Position numbers and translations under genes: made by a program. A stretch of 64,000 bases of DNA from DATNIB01 sp035604685 (lineage in GTDB: Bacteria > Actinomycetota > Acidimicrobiia > Acidimicrobiales > RAAP-2), in assembly GCA_035604685.1 (NCBI GenBank), contig DATNIB010000014.1, positions 8,245-72,244 on the forward strand, read 5' to 3'. The notes below the pieces were generated by a model, which made no database searches, was not told the origin of the DNA, and saw only the letters and a list, made by a program, of their open reading frames with translations. Of the stretch, positions 30,351 to 39,403 are shown one piece after another (the first letter of the stretch is position 1; every line of letters begins with the position of its first letter).

Positions 30351-31731
30351 ACGGTGTGGTGAGGGCCTCGAAGGGGTGGGCCGGCGGGCCCGAGTCGCCG
30401 GCCGCCGGGGACCAGAGGTAGTGGAGGAACCAGTTACCGGCGAGGTCGGCGGCCGCTTCCAGGGTGCCCGGCTCCTCGAAGAGATGCGAGGCACCGGGGA
30501 CCACTGCGAGGCGGCTCTCGCAGCGAAGCTGCTGCTTGGCCCGGCGGTTGAGCTCGAGCACCGTCTGGTCGTCCCCACCCACGATCAAGAGCGTCGGCGC
30601 CCGCACCTCGCCGAGCAGGAGGCCCGCCAGGTCGGGGCGCCCGCCCCGTGACACGACGGCGGCGACCCCGGATCCGGGTTGGGCGGCGGCGCACAGTGCG
30701 GCGGCGGCCCCGGTGCTGGCGCCGAAGTAGCCGATGCGCGTCCCTTTGACCTCGGGCTGCGCCCGGAGCCACTCGGTGACCGCGACCAACCGCTCGGCCA
30801 GCAGCCCGATGTCGAAGACCTGCGCCCGGTCGACCTCCTCGTCGGTCGTGAGGAGGTCGAAGAGCAGCGTCCCGAGCCCGGCCTGGTTGAGTACGGTGGC
30901 CACGTAGCGGTTCCGAGGGCTGTGGCGGCTGCTGCCGCTCCCGTGGGCGAACACGACCATCCCCTTCAGTGCTTCGGGCACGGTCAGATGTCCGGCCAGC
31001 GCGACCTTCCCGGCGCGTACCTTCACCTCCTCGTCGCGGACAGGGGGATCGTCACCTCCCGTGGCACCTGTCGCCGGCTGCGGCGCCAACCCCGCCGCCG
31101 CGCGGTCGAGCAGGGTCACCACTTCGTCGTCGGAGACCTCGGAGAAGTCCCGGTACCACGCGCCGACGGCGTAGAACCATCTGGGGGCCTCCAGGCAGAC
31201 CACCTCGTCGGCCGCGTCCGCCAACTCGGCGATCGACGACGGGGAGGCGACGGGCGCCGCCACCACCACGCGTGTCGCGCCGCGGGCCCGGGCGACGCGA
31301 CAGGCCGCCCGGACGGTCGAGCCGGTGGCGATGCCGTCGTCGACGACGACCGCGGTGCGGCCCTCCAACGCCATCGGCGGGCGATCGTGCCGGTAGCGGC
31401 GCGCCCGTCGCTCGAGCTCGGCTCGTTCCCGGCGCTCCACCGCGGCCAGCTCGTCCTTGCTCACCCCGGCCTCGCGGACCACCTCGTCGTTCACGAAGCG
31501 GACGTCACCCTCGCCGATCGCGCCCATGGCCAGCTCGGGTTGGAAGGGCACTCCGAGCTTGCGGACCACCATGACGTCGAGCGGCAGGCCGAGGGCCCGG
31601 GCCACCTCGTACGCGACCGGCACGCCGCCGCGCGGCAGTCCGAGCACCACCACTTCGCCGACCCCGAGTCGCCGGCCTCCCAGCAGCTCGGCCAGGCGCC
31701 TGCCGGCTTCGGCCCGGTCACGGAAGGCCAT
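30346..31731 (-). CDS. Phosphoribosyltransferase fused to dienelactone-hydrolase-type domain
   Basis: 461 aa from the ATG at 31731 (GAGGTGG upstream). Residues 1-215 are a type I PRTase: VLGLPRGGVPVAYEVARAL, VVRKLGVPFQPELAMGAI and the PRPP loop VVVDDGIATGSTVRAA. Residues 235-450 are an alpha/beta hydrolase with VVFAHGSGSSRHSPRN, the nucleophile region GYFGASTGAAAAL, IVGGDDQTVLELNRRA and GASHLFEEPG. The same fusion exists in mycobacteria (Rv0571c) within the dormancy regulon. The true reaction is unknown. The start lies 14 bp inside the ROK gene end, so the two are coupled. Confidence 0.9.
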   Translation of the reverse strand: MAFRDRAEAGRRLAELLGGRRLGVGEVVVLGLPRGGVPVAYEVARALGLPLDVMVVRKLGVPFQPELAMGAIGEGDVRFVNDEVVREAGVSKDELAAVERRERAELERRARRYRHDRPPMALEGRTAVVVDDGIATGSTVRAACRVARARGATRVVVAAPVASPSSIAELADAADEVVCLEAPRWFYAVGAWYRDFSEVSDDEVVTLLDRAAAGLAPQPATGATGGDDPPVRDEEVKVRAGKVALAGHLTVPEALKGMVVFAHGSGSSRHSPRNRYVATVLNQAGLGTLLFDLLTTDEEVDRAQVFDIGLLAERLVAVTEWLRAQPEVKGTRIGYFGASTGAAAALCAAAQPGSGVAAVVSRGGRPDLAGLLLGEVRAPTLLIVGGDDQTVLELNRRAKQQLRCESRLAVVPGASHLFEEPGTLEAAADLAGNWFLHYLWSPAAGDSGPPAHPFEALTTPS

Positions 31732-32692
31732 GACCACCTCTTTGCGCACTGCAGCTCTGGCTCCCCCGTTCGCGCCCCGGCGCCCGCCCGAACGCCCGCG
31801 TCCACGCCGGCGCGCCGAGCAGACCGGCATCGTCGCCCAGCGCGGCCGCCAGGAGCACGCAGCCATCGATCCCCTCGCGGTCGGCCAGCTGCTTACGGAC
31901 GGGTTGGAGGAGTCGCTCGCGGCATCCGAGGCCCCCGCCGATGACGATGGCCTGCGGAGAGAAGAGCCGGCAGAGGTTGAGGACCCCGATGCTGACGGCT
32001 TCGATGACCCCGTCCCAGACCTGGTGGGCCCGTCGGTCGCCCGCGACCACCGCCGCCTCGAGCTGGGGCCCGTCGAGCGGACCGAGCCCCGCCTCCTCGC
32101 TGAGCCGGGCGATGCTCGACCCCGAGCCCAGGCGCTCGACCGTGGCTGGTCGCAGCTCCCGCCACGCCAGCCGATCGATGACGGTGTGGCCGAGCTCGCC
32201 GATCGAACGGTGTCCATGGACGAGGCGCCGGCCCAAGAGGACCCCCGCGCCGATGCCGGTCGAGACGGTGAGGTAGGCGACATCGTCGAAGGGGCGGCCG
32301 GCGCCGAAGTAGGCCTCCCCGACGGCCGCCAGGTCGGCGTCGTTGGCGAGCGTGACGGCTCGGCCCAGGCGCTCGCCGAGCCAGTCCTCCCGCAGCTCGT
32401 CCACCCAACTCGCCGGGAGGTGGGGGGCCCACGCCAAGGCGCCCAGGTCGTAGTTGACCGGTCCGGGCACGCCGACGACCGTGGCCTTCACGGGCCGCCT
32501 ACCCGGCCCCGCCACCGACGTCAGCAACTCGACGAGCGTCGTCGGCAGCAACCCCTCATGGGGCGTCTCGACGCTCTCGTGGAGCAGAATCTCCCCGGCA
32601 TCGTCGATCAACGCGGCGCGCAGATGGGTGCCGCCGAGGTCTGCGGCAAGCGTGACCTCGCAGCCACCCGGCTTCGTGCGCGTCACGTCCAT
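31718..32692 (-). CDS. ROK family sugar kinase without the zinc-binding Cys motif
   Basis: 324 aa from an ATG at 32692. ATP/sugar motifs: AADLGGTHLRAALID, VVGVPGPVNYD, LANDADLAAVGEAYFGAG, LTVSTGIGAGVLL and IVIGGGLGCRERL. ROK kinases phosphorylate glucose or N-acetylhexosamines. The usual motif after the His of the ELGH element, CxCGxxGCxE, is absent here: ELGHTVID continues without any Cys, so structural zinc should be missing. Other possible starts lie upstream but add low-complexity sequence. Overlaps the PRTase-hydrolase gene by 14 bp. Confidence 0.88.
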   Translation of the reverse strand: MDVTRTKPGGCEVTLAADLGGTHLRAALIDDAGEILLHESVETPHEGLLPTTLVELLTSVAGPGRRPVKATVVGVPGPVNYDLGALAWAPHLPASWVDELREDWLGERLGRAVTLANDADLAAVGEAYFGAGRPFDDVAYLTVSTGIGAGVLLGRRLVHGHRSIGELGHTVIDRLAWRELRPATVERLGSGSSIARLSEEAGLGPLDGPQLEAAVVAGDRRAHQVWDGVIEAVSIGVLNLCRLFSPQAIVIGGGLGCRERLLQPVRKQLADREGIDGCVLLAAALGDDAGLLGAPAWTRAFGRAPGRERGSQSCSAQRGGHGLP

Positions 32693-32862
32693 ACCCCCAG
32701 TGTCCGAGTCCAGGCCGTCGTTTTCCAGGGTCGAAGGACCCGAGTTCGGGACCGCCCGGCCGGCCGAGTGCCCGGTCCACGCTCGGCCGATCCGGCCGCC
32801 CCGGTTTCCAGCCCAGCCGGCACCGGCGCCGCCCGGCACGGTCATCCGGGTACCCTTTGGCC

Positions 32863-35187
32863 GTGCGAGTGCGCCGACGGGGAGCCCCGGTGCCGCGTGG
32901 CCGCCCGCTCGGCCTGGGCGCCTGTGCGGCCGTGCTGGTTGCCACCTCTCTGTGGATCACCCCGGGCCCGGCGGGCGCGGCCGGCCTGGCGCGCGCCACG
33001 TTCTCGGGCCACGGGTCGATCGAGGAGGCCTACGCGCTCGGGGCGCCGGTCGGACAGCGCCTCAGCCTGGTCAACGGCACCGGCAACGCGGTGGGCACGG
33101 GGGTGGTGAGTAAGCTCGGCGGTCTCGTCGTGCGCAACGTCCGGCCCGGCGCCGGCTACCGGTTCGAGGCGCTGGTCAGCGCGCAGCCGAGCGCCACCGC
33201 GCCGTTCAGCGTCCTGTCGACCCACTCGGCCCCTCCACCCTCGTTCTACGCGAACCAGCACCTGGTCGCCGGCCTCAACTACGTGACGATGCGCGACGGC
33301 GTCACGCTCGCCGCCACCGTTCGGCTCCCTCCGGGCAAGACCCTGGCCGACGGCCCGTTCCCGACCGTCATCGAGTACTCCGGCTACAACACCGCGGCGC
33401 CGCACAGCCTCATCGCGGCGGAGGAGGGCACGGCACCCAGCAACGACCCGCTGCTGCCCGACACGGCGACCGTCGTCGGGGCCGTCGTGGCCCCGCTGCT
33501 CGGGTTCGTGACCGTGAGCGTGCAGATGCGGGGGACCGGGTGCTCGGGCGGGGCGTTCGACCTCTTCGGCCTGCCGTCGGACTACGACGGCTACGACATG
33601 ATCCAGACCGTGGGGGCCCAGCCCTGGGTGCTCAACCACAAGGTGGGGATGGTGGGGATCTCCTATTCGGGGATCTCCCAGCTCATCGTCGCGGGTACCG
33701 ACCCGCCCGACCTGGCGGCCATCACCCCGCTCAGCCCGACCGATGACCTCTTCTCGACCGGCTACCCGGGCGGCATCTACAACGACGGCTTCGCCAAGAC
33801 CTGGACGGCCCAGCGCGTGTCGGACGCCCAAGCGGCGCCTGGCGGTGGCCAGCCCTGGGCGGCGGCCGAGATCCAGGCGGGCGACGCCACCTGCCTGGCC
33901 AACCAGGCGTTGCACCCGGAGGCCCAGAAGCTGGCCACGCTGACCGGGCCGGGACTGGAACGGGTCCCGTCCCTGTTCGACCGGCGGTCGCCCACCGACT
34001 GGGCATCGCACATCACGGTGCCCGTGTTCCTGGCCGGCGCGCTGGAGGACGAGCAGGTGGGGCCGCAGTGGCCCGCCATCATCCCGGCCCTCAGCCACGA
34101 CAAGAACGTCTACGTGACGATCGTGAACGGGACCCACTTCGAGTCGCTCGGTCCCGACATCATCACGCGCTGGCTCGAGTTCCTCGACATCTACGTCGCC
34201 GGTCGCGTGCCCACCAACCAGCCGATCCTGGGGCCGCTCGCCGCCTCGCTCTACTCCGGCGCCACCGACAAGGCGCCGGCGGTATCGCTCCCGCCGATCC
34301 GCTTCACCGCCGAGCCCTCGTTGGCGGCCGCCAAGACCGCCTACGCCGCCCAGGACCCTCGGGTCCGCGTGCTCTTCGACAACGGCGGCGGCAGCCTCGG
34401 GCCGGGCGCGCTGCAGCCGACCGCGTCGGCCGACTACCCGAGCTGGCCGCCCCCGGGCACCGACACGTCCCTCTACCTCGGGTCGCAGGGCCGGTTGACC
34501 ACCCAGCCCGCCGCGCACCGGTCGGTGGCCACCTTCCGGCCCGACGCGGCCGTCCGGCCGGCCATCGACCTGCCGACCGGCAACGCCTGGGCGGCGCAGC
34601 CCCCTTACCAGTGGACGACCGTCCCGGCCGCCAACGGGGTCGCCTTCCAGACGGCGCCGTTCACCAAGACCACCACCGTGGTCGGCCCGGCCAGCCTCGA
34701 CCTGTCCCTCGAGTCGAACTCCCCGGTGACCGACCTCCAGGTCACCGTCACCGAGGTGCGGCCCGGCGACACGCAGGAGGAGTACATCACGTCGGGCTTC
34801 TTGCGCTCTTCCTTCCGCGTGCTCTCGCCCGGATCGACCGCCCTCAGCCCGAAGCCCGTCTACCTGCCCACGGACCGCCTGGCGCTGTCGAAGACCCAAT
34901 TCTCGACGGTGCGCATCCCGGTGGACCCCATCGCGCACATATTCCGGCCGGGGACGAGCCTTCGCATCGTGATCTCGGCGCCCGGCGGCGACCGCCCGTC
35001 GTGGGCCTTCGACACGCTCGACGTCGGTTCGACCATGCGTGACACCGTCGCGCTCGGCACGGCGCACGGGTCGGTGCTGGTCGTGGACAAGGTCGCACCG
35101 GTCCAGGTCGCCGGAGCGATGCCGGCCTGTGGCGCCCTGCGCGGCGAGCCGTGCCGTTCCTACGCGGCGCTGGGCAACCAGGCGTGA
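32863..35187 (+). CDS. Secreted CocE/NonD (X-Pro dipeptidyl-peptidase S15) hydrolase
   Basis: 774 aa counted from the GTG at 32863; a TTG six bases upstream is equally possible. A signal peptide is evident: RRRGAPVPRGRP, then GLGACAAVLVATSLWIT and a cleavage site near AGAAG. The alpha/beta-hydrolase core has VTMRDGVTLAATVRLP, catalytic S269 in GISYSG, D396 in GALEDEQVG and H425 in NGTHFES. The C-terminal 230 residues form the jelly-roll typical of S15/CocE proteins (FRPGTSLRIVISAPGGDRP). It is an exported serine esterase or peptidase. It stands alone, ahead of a TauE-type permease. Confidence 0.9.
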   Translation: MRVRRRGAPVPRGRPLGLGACAAVLVATSLWITPGPAGAAGLARATFSGHGSIEEAYALGAPVGQRLSLVNGTGNAVGTGVVSKLGGLVVRNVRPGAGYRFEALVSAQPSATAPFSVLSTHSAPPPSFYANQHLVAGLNYVTMRDGVTLAATVRLPPGKTLADGPFPTVIEYSGYNTAAPHSLIAAEEGTAPSNDPLLPDTATVVGAVVAPLLGFVTVSVQMRGTGCSGGAFDLFGLPSDYDGYDMIQTVGAQPWVLNHKVGMVGISYSGISQLIVAGTDPPDLAAITPLSPTDDLFSTGYPGGIYNDGFAKTWTAQRVSDAQAAPGGGQPWAAAEIQAGDATCLANQALHPEAQKLATLTGPGLERVPSLFDRRSPTDWASHITVPVFLAGALEDEQVGPQWPAIIPALSHDKNVYVTIVNGTHFESLGPDIITRWLEFLDIYVAGRVPTNQPILGPLAASLYSGATDKAPAVSLPPIRFTAEPSLAAAKTAYAAQDPRVRVLFDNGGGSLGPGALQPTASADYPSWPPPGTDTSLYLGSQGRLTTQPAAHRSVATFRPDAAVRPAIDLPTGNAWAAQPPYQWTTVPAANGVAFQTAPFTKTTTVVGPASLDLSLESNSPVTDLQVTVTEVRPGDTQEEYITSGFLRSSFRVLSPGSTALSPKPVYLPTDRLALSKTQFSTVRIPVDPIAHIFRPGTSLRIVISAPGGDRPSWAFDTLDVGSTMRDTVALGTAHGSVLVVDKVAPVQVAGAMPACGALRGEPCRSYAALGNQA

Positions 35188-35210
35188 ACCGCTAGTCCCT
35201 CCCGTCGCGC

Positions 35211-36128
35211 GTGGATCCCTACATCGTCCTCGGCAGCGCGGTCGTCGGCGTCCTGGTCGGGATGACCGGGGCGGGCGGCGGGGCGTTGATGACACCGATG
35301 CTCATCCTCTTGTTCTCCGTCAAGCCCTCGACCGCCATCTCGAGCGACCTCGTGGCGGCGGTGGTGATGCGGCCGTTCGGGGCCGCGGTGCACCTGCGAA
35401 ACCGGACGGTCAATCTGGCGCTGGTCGGCTGGATGTTGATCGGCTCGGTGCCGATGGCCTTCCTCGGCGCCTACATCCTCCATCGTTTCGGGCAGTCGAG
35501 CGCGGCCGAGGCCAACGTCCAGATCGCGCTCGGCGGCGCGCTGCTGACCGGTGCCGCGGCCATGGGCCTGCGCTACGTGCTCGACCGCCGGCGGGGCAAC
35601 GAGCGCGACGGCGAGCTGCACGCGATCGTCGTTCGTCCGGCGGCGTCGGTCGCCATCGGGATGGTGGGCGGCCTGGTCGTCGGCATCACCTCGGTCGGGT
35701 CGGGATCGCTCATGATCGTGCTGCTCCTCTTCCTCTACCCGGCGCTCGGGGCCAAGCAGCTGGTCGGCACCGACCTGACCCAGGCCGTGCCGCTCACGGC
35801 CGCGGCCGCCCTCGGGGCGCTCGCCTTCGGGCACGTCGAGTTCTCGGTGACGAGCTCGATCATCGTCGGCAGCGTGCCCGCCGTCATCGTCGGATCCCTC
35901 ATCTCGTCGAGGGCGTCGGACCGGTTCACGCGTCCGGTCATCACCTTCGTGATCTTCGCGTCGGGCCTCAAGTACGTGGGTCTGGGCACGACGACGCTCG
36001 GGTGGGTGCTCTGCGGCGTGCTCCTCGCCCTGGCGACGACCTGGGTGGCCGTCGCCCAGCCGTGGCGCCGGCCGGCGTTGGCCACCGAGCCGGGCGAGTC
36101 CCTGGTCGAACCCCCCGAGGGCTGGTAG
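35211..36128 (+). CDS. TSUP (TauE/SafE) family membrane permease
   Basis: 305 aa from a GTG. About eight membrane helices in two repeats; the first repeat carries the family signature VLVGMTGAGGGALMTPMLIL with KPSTAISSDLVAAV, the second GLVVGITSVGSGSLMIVLLLFLYP with LVGTDLTQAVPLTA. TSUP proteins move sulfite, sulfoacetate or other organosulfur or carboxylate anions, usually outward. No sulfur gene lies beside it, so the substrate is open. It follows the secreted hydrolase by 23 bp and could be co-transcribed. Confidence 0.9.
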   Translation: MDPYIVLGSAVVGVLVGMTGAGGGALMTPMLILLFSVKPSTAISSDLVAAVVMRPFGAAVHLRNRTVNLALVGWMLIGSVPMAFLGAYILHRFGQSSAAEANVQIALGGALLTGAAAMGLRYVLDRRRGNERDGELHAIVVRPAASVAIGMVGGLVVGITSVGSGSLMIVLLLFLYPALGAKQLVGTDLTQAVPLTAAAALGALAFGHVEFSVTSSIIVGSVPAVIVGSLISSRASDRFTRPVITFVIFASGLKYVGLGTTTLGWVLCGVLLALATTWVAVAQPWRRPALATEPGESLVEPPEGW

Positions 36129-36147
36129 GGGCGGGAGACCTCCCGAC

Positions 36148-36987
36148 TCAGCAGCCGGCGGCGGTCGCCACGTTGTGCATCAGCATGGCGATCGTCATCG
36201 GGCCCACGCCGCCCGGCACCGGCGTGATCCAGCCGGCGACCTCGGCCACCGCCTCGAAGTCGACGTCGCCCACGGTCCGGCCGTCCGGGAGCAGGTTGGT
36301 GCCGCAGTCGATGACCGCGGCCCCGGGCTTGACCATGTCGGCGGTCACCGTCTGGGGGCGCCCGGCGCAGGCGACGACGACGTCGGCGCGCCGGACGTGG
36401 GTGGCGAGATCGGTGGTTCCGGTGTGGCAGAGCGTGACCGTGGCGTTGGCGCCGGCGCCCTTCTGGGACAGCATGATGGAGAGGGGCCGCCCGAGCAGCA
36501 GTGACCGCCCGATGATGACGACGTCCTTGCCGTCGACCGGTATCTGGCATCGGTGGAGAAGCTCGACCACGCCGAGGGGTGTCGCCGGCTCGAAGCCGGG
36601 CGTCCCCATGGCCAGGCGGCCCTGGCTGGCGGGGGTGAGTCCGTCGACGTCCTTTCCGGGGTCGATGGCCGACAACACGACGAAGGGGTCGGCCGGACAT
36701 TCGGCCGGCAGCGGGAGCTGCACCAGCACGCCATGGATGGCCGGATCGCGGTTCGTCGCTTCGATCGCCGAGACGATCTCGATCTCGCTGGCGTCCGCCG
36801 GCAGCCGCCGATCGAACCAGACCATCCCGGCCCGCTCGGCCGCCCGGTTCTTCATGCGCACATACTGAAGCGACGCCGGATCGTGGCCGATGAGCAGGTC
36901 GACGAAGCCGGGACGGGCGCCGGACCGCGCCACCCGCTGACGGACCTCGCTGCGCACCTGTGCGGCGATCGCCCGCCCGTCGATCAC
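36148..36987 (-). CDS. folD: Bifunctional methylenetetrahydrofolate dehydrogenase/cyclohydrolase
   Basis: 279 aa from a GTG at 36987; a CTG 12 bp upstream with GAGGGGG before it is an alternative. Landmarks: VIDGRAIAAQVRSEV, the catalytic Lys in SLQYVRMKNRAAERAGM, GVLVQLPLP, DPGKDVDGLTPASQGRLAMG, the NADP-binding IIGRSLLLGRPLSIML and PVPGGVGPMTIAML. FolD interconverts methylene-, methenyl- and 10-formyl-tetrahydrofolate. Position 36-45 of the catalytic region is intact, so both activities are expected. It is monocistronic here, convergent with the TSUP gene. Confidence 0.95.
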   Translation of the reverse strand: MIDGRAIAAQVRSEVRQRVARSGARPGFVDLLIGHDPASLQYVRMKNRAAERAGMVWFDRRLPADASEIEIVSAIEATNRDPAIHGVLVQLPLPAECPADPFVVLSAIDPGKDVDGLTPASQGRLAMGTPGFEPATPLGVVELLHRCQIPVDGKDVVIIGRSLLLGRPLSIMLSQKGAGANATVTLCHTGTTDLATHVRRADVVVACAGRPQTVTADMVKPGAAVIDCGTNLLPDGRTVGDVDFEAVAEVAGWITPVPGGVGPMTIAMLMHNVATAAGC

Positions 36988-37141
36988 CTGCGCGCTCAGC
37001 GAGCCCCCTCGGGCGTCGGGGCGCGTCGGCACCGTTGGGAAAACCGGTCCACCTCGCGATTCAATCAGATCCGCCGCGCGCCGCCGGATCGGACGCAACC
37101 GGCCGTCATGGCGTCGGCGGATGCGCGCACCCGGATCCCCG

Positions 37142-38176
37142 CTATCGGCCCCCGCGCTCCGCCTCGGCCGCGGCCACCAGGTCGGCCAGGAGCCGGCGGA
37201 GCTCGAGCGTGCTGCGGTCGGCGCGGGTGTGGAGCTCGGCGGTCGGGTCGAGCGGCAGGGCCAGCTCGTCGTAGGCCTGTTGAATGCGCAGGTCCTCCTC
37301 GAGGACGCGCCCCTCGAAGGCGACCGCGTCGGCCATGGCGGCCGGGTCGCCGCCCAGGTCGTTGCGCCACAGGGTGGTGTAGATCCGGGTCGAGTCGTCG
37401 GTCTCGGGCTGGAGGAAGAACCCGATCACGTTGCTGCCGCCGGCCTCGACGAAGTCGATGCGCAGCTGTAGGTGGAACGGCGCGTCGAGCCGGTAGGTGA
37501 GGCGCCGGGACTGGACCAGCGGGCGGATCCCGGCCGCCACGCCCGGGTCCTCGCGGTTGGTGAACCGGTGCTCCCGGTAGGCGGTGAAGGCCCACCCGTC
37601 CCGGGCCACCTCGAACCGCGGCACCTCGGCCGCCTCGTCGGCGCCGAACGTCCCCCGGTGGACGAAGGGGAAGTGCGCCATGTCCAAGAAGTTGTCGGCC
37701 AAGAGACCGACAGAGGCGCGGGCCCTGATGGGCGCGAGCTCTCCGGCCAAGAAGGTGTCGTCCTCGGCCTCCGCGATGCAACCGAGCGGCGCGAGCGGCG
37801 GTTCGGGCGCCACGAACACCATGCCGTGGCGCTCCGCCACCGCGGCCACGCCGGTGAGCCGGGCCTGGCTCGGCACCGCCGCGCCGGGTCCGAGCGCGGG
37901 GATCTCGACGCACCGCCCGTCGCGGTCGAAGCGCCACCCGTGGTAGGCGCACTGGAGGACGTCCCCGTCGCACGAGCCGAGCGAGAGCGGCGAGTGCCGG
38001 TGGGGGCAGCGGTCCTCGAAGCACACCGCGACCCCGCCGCTCCGGTAGAGGACGAGCGGCTGCCCGAGCAGGACGGTCCGGGTCGGCTGTTCGGAGATCT
38101 CCGAGCTGCGGGCGACCGGGTGCCAGCACCGACGGAGGGCGGGGTGCGTGTTGTGCAAGAGCTGCGCGCTCTTCAT
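37142..38176 (-). CDS. Rieske non-heme iron oxygenase (aromatic ring-hydroxylating type)
   Basis: 344 aa. The Rieske [2Fe-2S] motif is C57-P-H59 and C76-A-Y-H79 (CPHRHSPLSLG, CAYHGWRFD). The mononuclear iron site is seen in DNFLDMAHFPFVHRG (Asp and two His). The rest follows the VanA/Pao-like single-component oxygenase pattern, with IGFFLQPE near the end. It needs a reductase, not encoded here. The ATG overlaps the stop of the cupin gene (ATGA), so both are made together; the likely role is oxygenation of an aromatic or terpenoid substrate. Confidence 0.9.
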   Translation of the reverse strand: MKSAQLLHNTHPALRRCWHPVARSSEISEQPTRTVLLGQPLVLYRSGGVAVCFEDRCPHRHSPLSLGSCDGDVLQCAYHGWRFDRDGRCVEIPALGPGAAVPSQARLTGVAAVAERHGMVFVAPEPPLAPLGCIAEAEDDTFLAGELAPIRARASVGLLADNFLDMAHFPFVHRGTFGADEAAEVPRFEVARDGWAFTAYREHRFTNREDPGVAAGIRPLVQSRRLTYRLDAPFHLQLRIDFVEAGGSNVIGFFLQPETDDSTRIYTTLWRNDLGGDPAAMADAVAFEGRVLEEDLRIQQAYDELALPLDPTAELHTRADRSTLELRRLLADLVAAAEAERGGR

Positions 38177-38499
38177 GGCGCGGGCCCCGCACCCAGATGG
38201 ACCGCCAGCCAGCTGGTCGGGCGCGCGGTCGAGCGCACGCGGTGGGGCACCCCAGCGGGGAGGTGGATCCACTCGCCCTCCGCCATCGTCACCTCGACGC
38301 CGTCGACGTCGAGCACGGCGGCGCCCGCCAGCACGACCACCCATTCGTCGTGGTCGAGGCGGTCCTCGACGGGTTGGGCCAGTTCGCCACTCAGGATCTG
38401 CTCGATCCGCCAGGTGGCACCGCGGGCCAGGATCTCGACGGACTCTCCGGCCGATGGCGCGCTCGACGGCGGGCGGAGGCGTCCTCGGGTCGTGGCCAC
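38173..38499 (-). CDS. Cupin domain protein
   Basis: 108 aa, one small beta-barrel. Cupin motif 1 is reduced to LDHDEWVVVLAGAAVLDVDG, and motif 2 to WIHLPAGVPHRVRST, with the metal-type His residues partly kept. It is coupled to the Rieske oxygenase gene by an ATGA overlap and is probably a binding, isomerase or regulatory partner for the same substrate. No enzyme activity can be read from the sequence. Confidence 0.85.
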   Translation of the reverse strand: MATTRGRLRPPSSAPSAGESVEILARGATWRIEQILSGELAQPVEDRLDHDEWVVVLAGAAVLDVDGVEVTMAEGEWIHLPAGVPHRVRSTARPTSWLAVHLGAGPAP

Positions 38500-38581
38500 G
38501 CCGGCACCTTATTCACTCAGTGCCACGGGACCGAAAGACCCGGACCCCGCCGCTCGAGCGCCATGGCTAACCTCCACCCCC

Positions 38582-39403
38582 ATGCGAGTCGGGGACATCA
38601 CGATCGATCCGGTGCTCGACGGCGTGGCCCGCATCGAGGCCAGCGCCGCCTATCGCGGGGTCGGCGGCGTGGCCGGCTCGCGCGGGGGGAACCCGGAGGA
38701 CTGGTCGGCGCACCTCGATCTGCTCGACGCCGACGGCAGGCTGGAGCTGGCGCTCGGCGGCTTCCTGGTCCGCACCGGCGATCGGGTGGTGCTGGTCGAC
38801 ACCGGGGTGGGCGACCTCGAGCGCGGGCCCATGAAGGGTGGCCGTTTCCTCCTCGAGCTGGAGGCCCTCGGCATCCGCCCCGAGCAGGTGACCGACGTGC
38901 TCTTGACCCACCTCCACTTCGACCACGTCGGCTGGTCGACGCACCACGGCGAGGTGGTCTTCCAGAACGCCACCTATCGCTGCGACCGTCGCGACTGGGA
39001 GCACTTCGTCGGGCCCGATCCCGGCGCCACGAAGAAGCTCTCCCCCCTGGAGGGCCAGCTCGAGCCCTGGACGGCATCGGGTCCCGTGCTCCCCGGGATC
39101 GACACGATGTCGGCCCCCGGGCACACCCCGGGCAGCACGATCATCGTGGTCTCGTCGGGGACCGACCGGGCGATGCTGCTGGGCGACGTGGTCCACTGCC
39201 CGGTCGAGCTGCTGGACGACGAGTGGGGCGGCATGAGCGATGTCGACCCCGAGCTGGCCCGGCGCACCCGGGTGGCGCTGGCGCGCGAACTCGAGGGATC
39301 GGACATCCCAGTGGCCGCCGCCCACTTCAACGGGTTGCAGTTCGGCCGGCTGCTGACCGGGAGCGGCAAGCGCTCCTGGGTCCTGAGCAACCCCGTCGCC
39401 TAG
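38582..39403 (+). CDS. Metallo-beta-lactamase-fold hydrolase (lactonase-like)
   Basis: 273 aa. The binuclear metal site is complete: LLTHLHFDHVGW (HxHxDH), APGHTPGS with the third His, GDVVHCP with the bridging Asp, and AAHFNG with the last His. The general layout (a leading FLVRTGDRVVLVDTGVGD) matches the AttM/N-acyl-homoserine-lactonase-like and MBL-fold quorum-type group, but substrate assignment is not possible. The TAG stop shares the tetranucleotide CTAG with the stop of the convergent gene. Confidence 0.9.
   Translation: MRVGDITIDPVLDGVARIEASAAYRGVGGVAGSRGGNPEDWSAHLDLLDADGRLELALGGFLVRTGDRVVLVDTGVGDLERGPMKGGRFLLELEALGIRPEQVTDVLLTHLHFDHVGWSTHHGEVVFQNATYRCDRRDWEHFVGPDPGATKKLSPLEGQLEPWTASGPVLPGIDTMSAPGHTPGSTIIVVSSGTDRAMLLGDVVHCPVELLDDEWGGMSDVDPELARRTRVALARELEGSDIPVAAAHFNGLQFGRLLTGSGKRSWVLSNPVA

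Noticed and set aside
30346..32283. 645-aa start for the PRTase-hydrolase gene
   Set aside because: The added N-terminus is a low-complexity shadow of the ROK kinase gene; the ATG at 31731 has a good ribosome binding site.
32842..35295. 817-aa minus-strand open frame opposite the secreted hydrolase
   Set aside because: Low-complexity His/Arg/Gly composition with no domain, while the plus strand has a signal peptide and a full catalytic triad.
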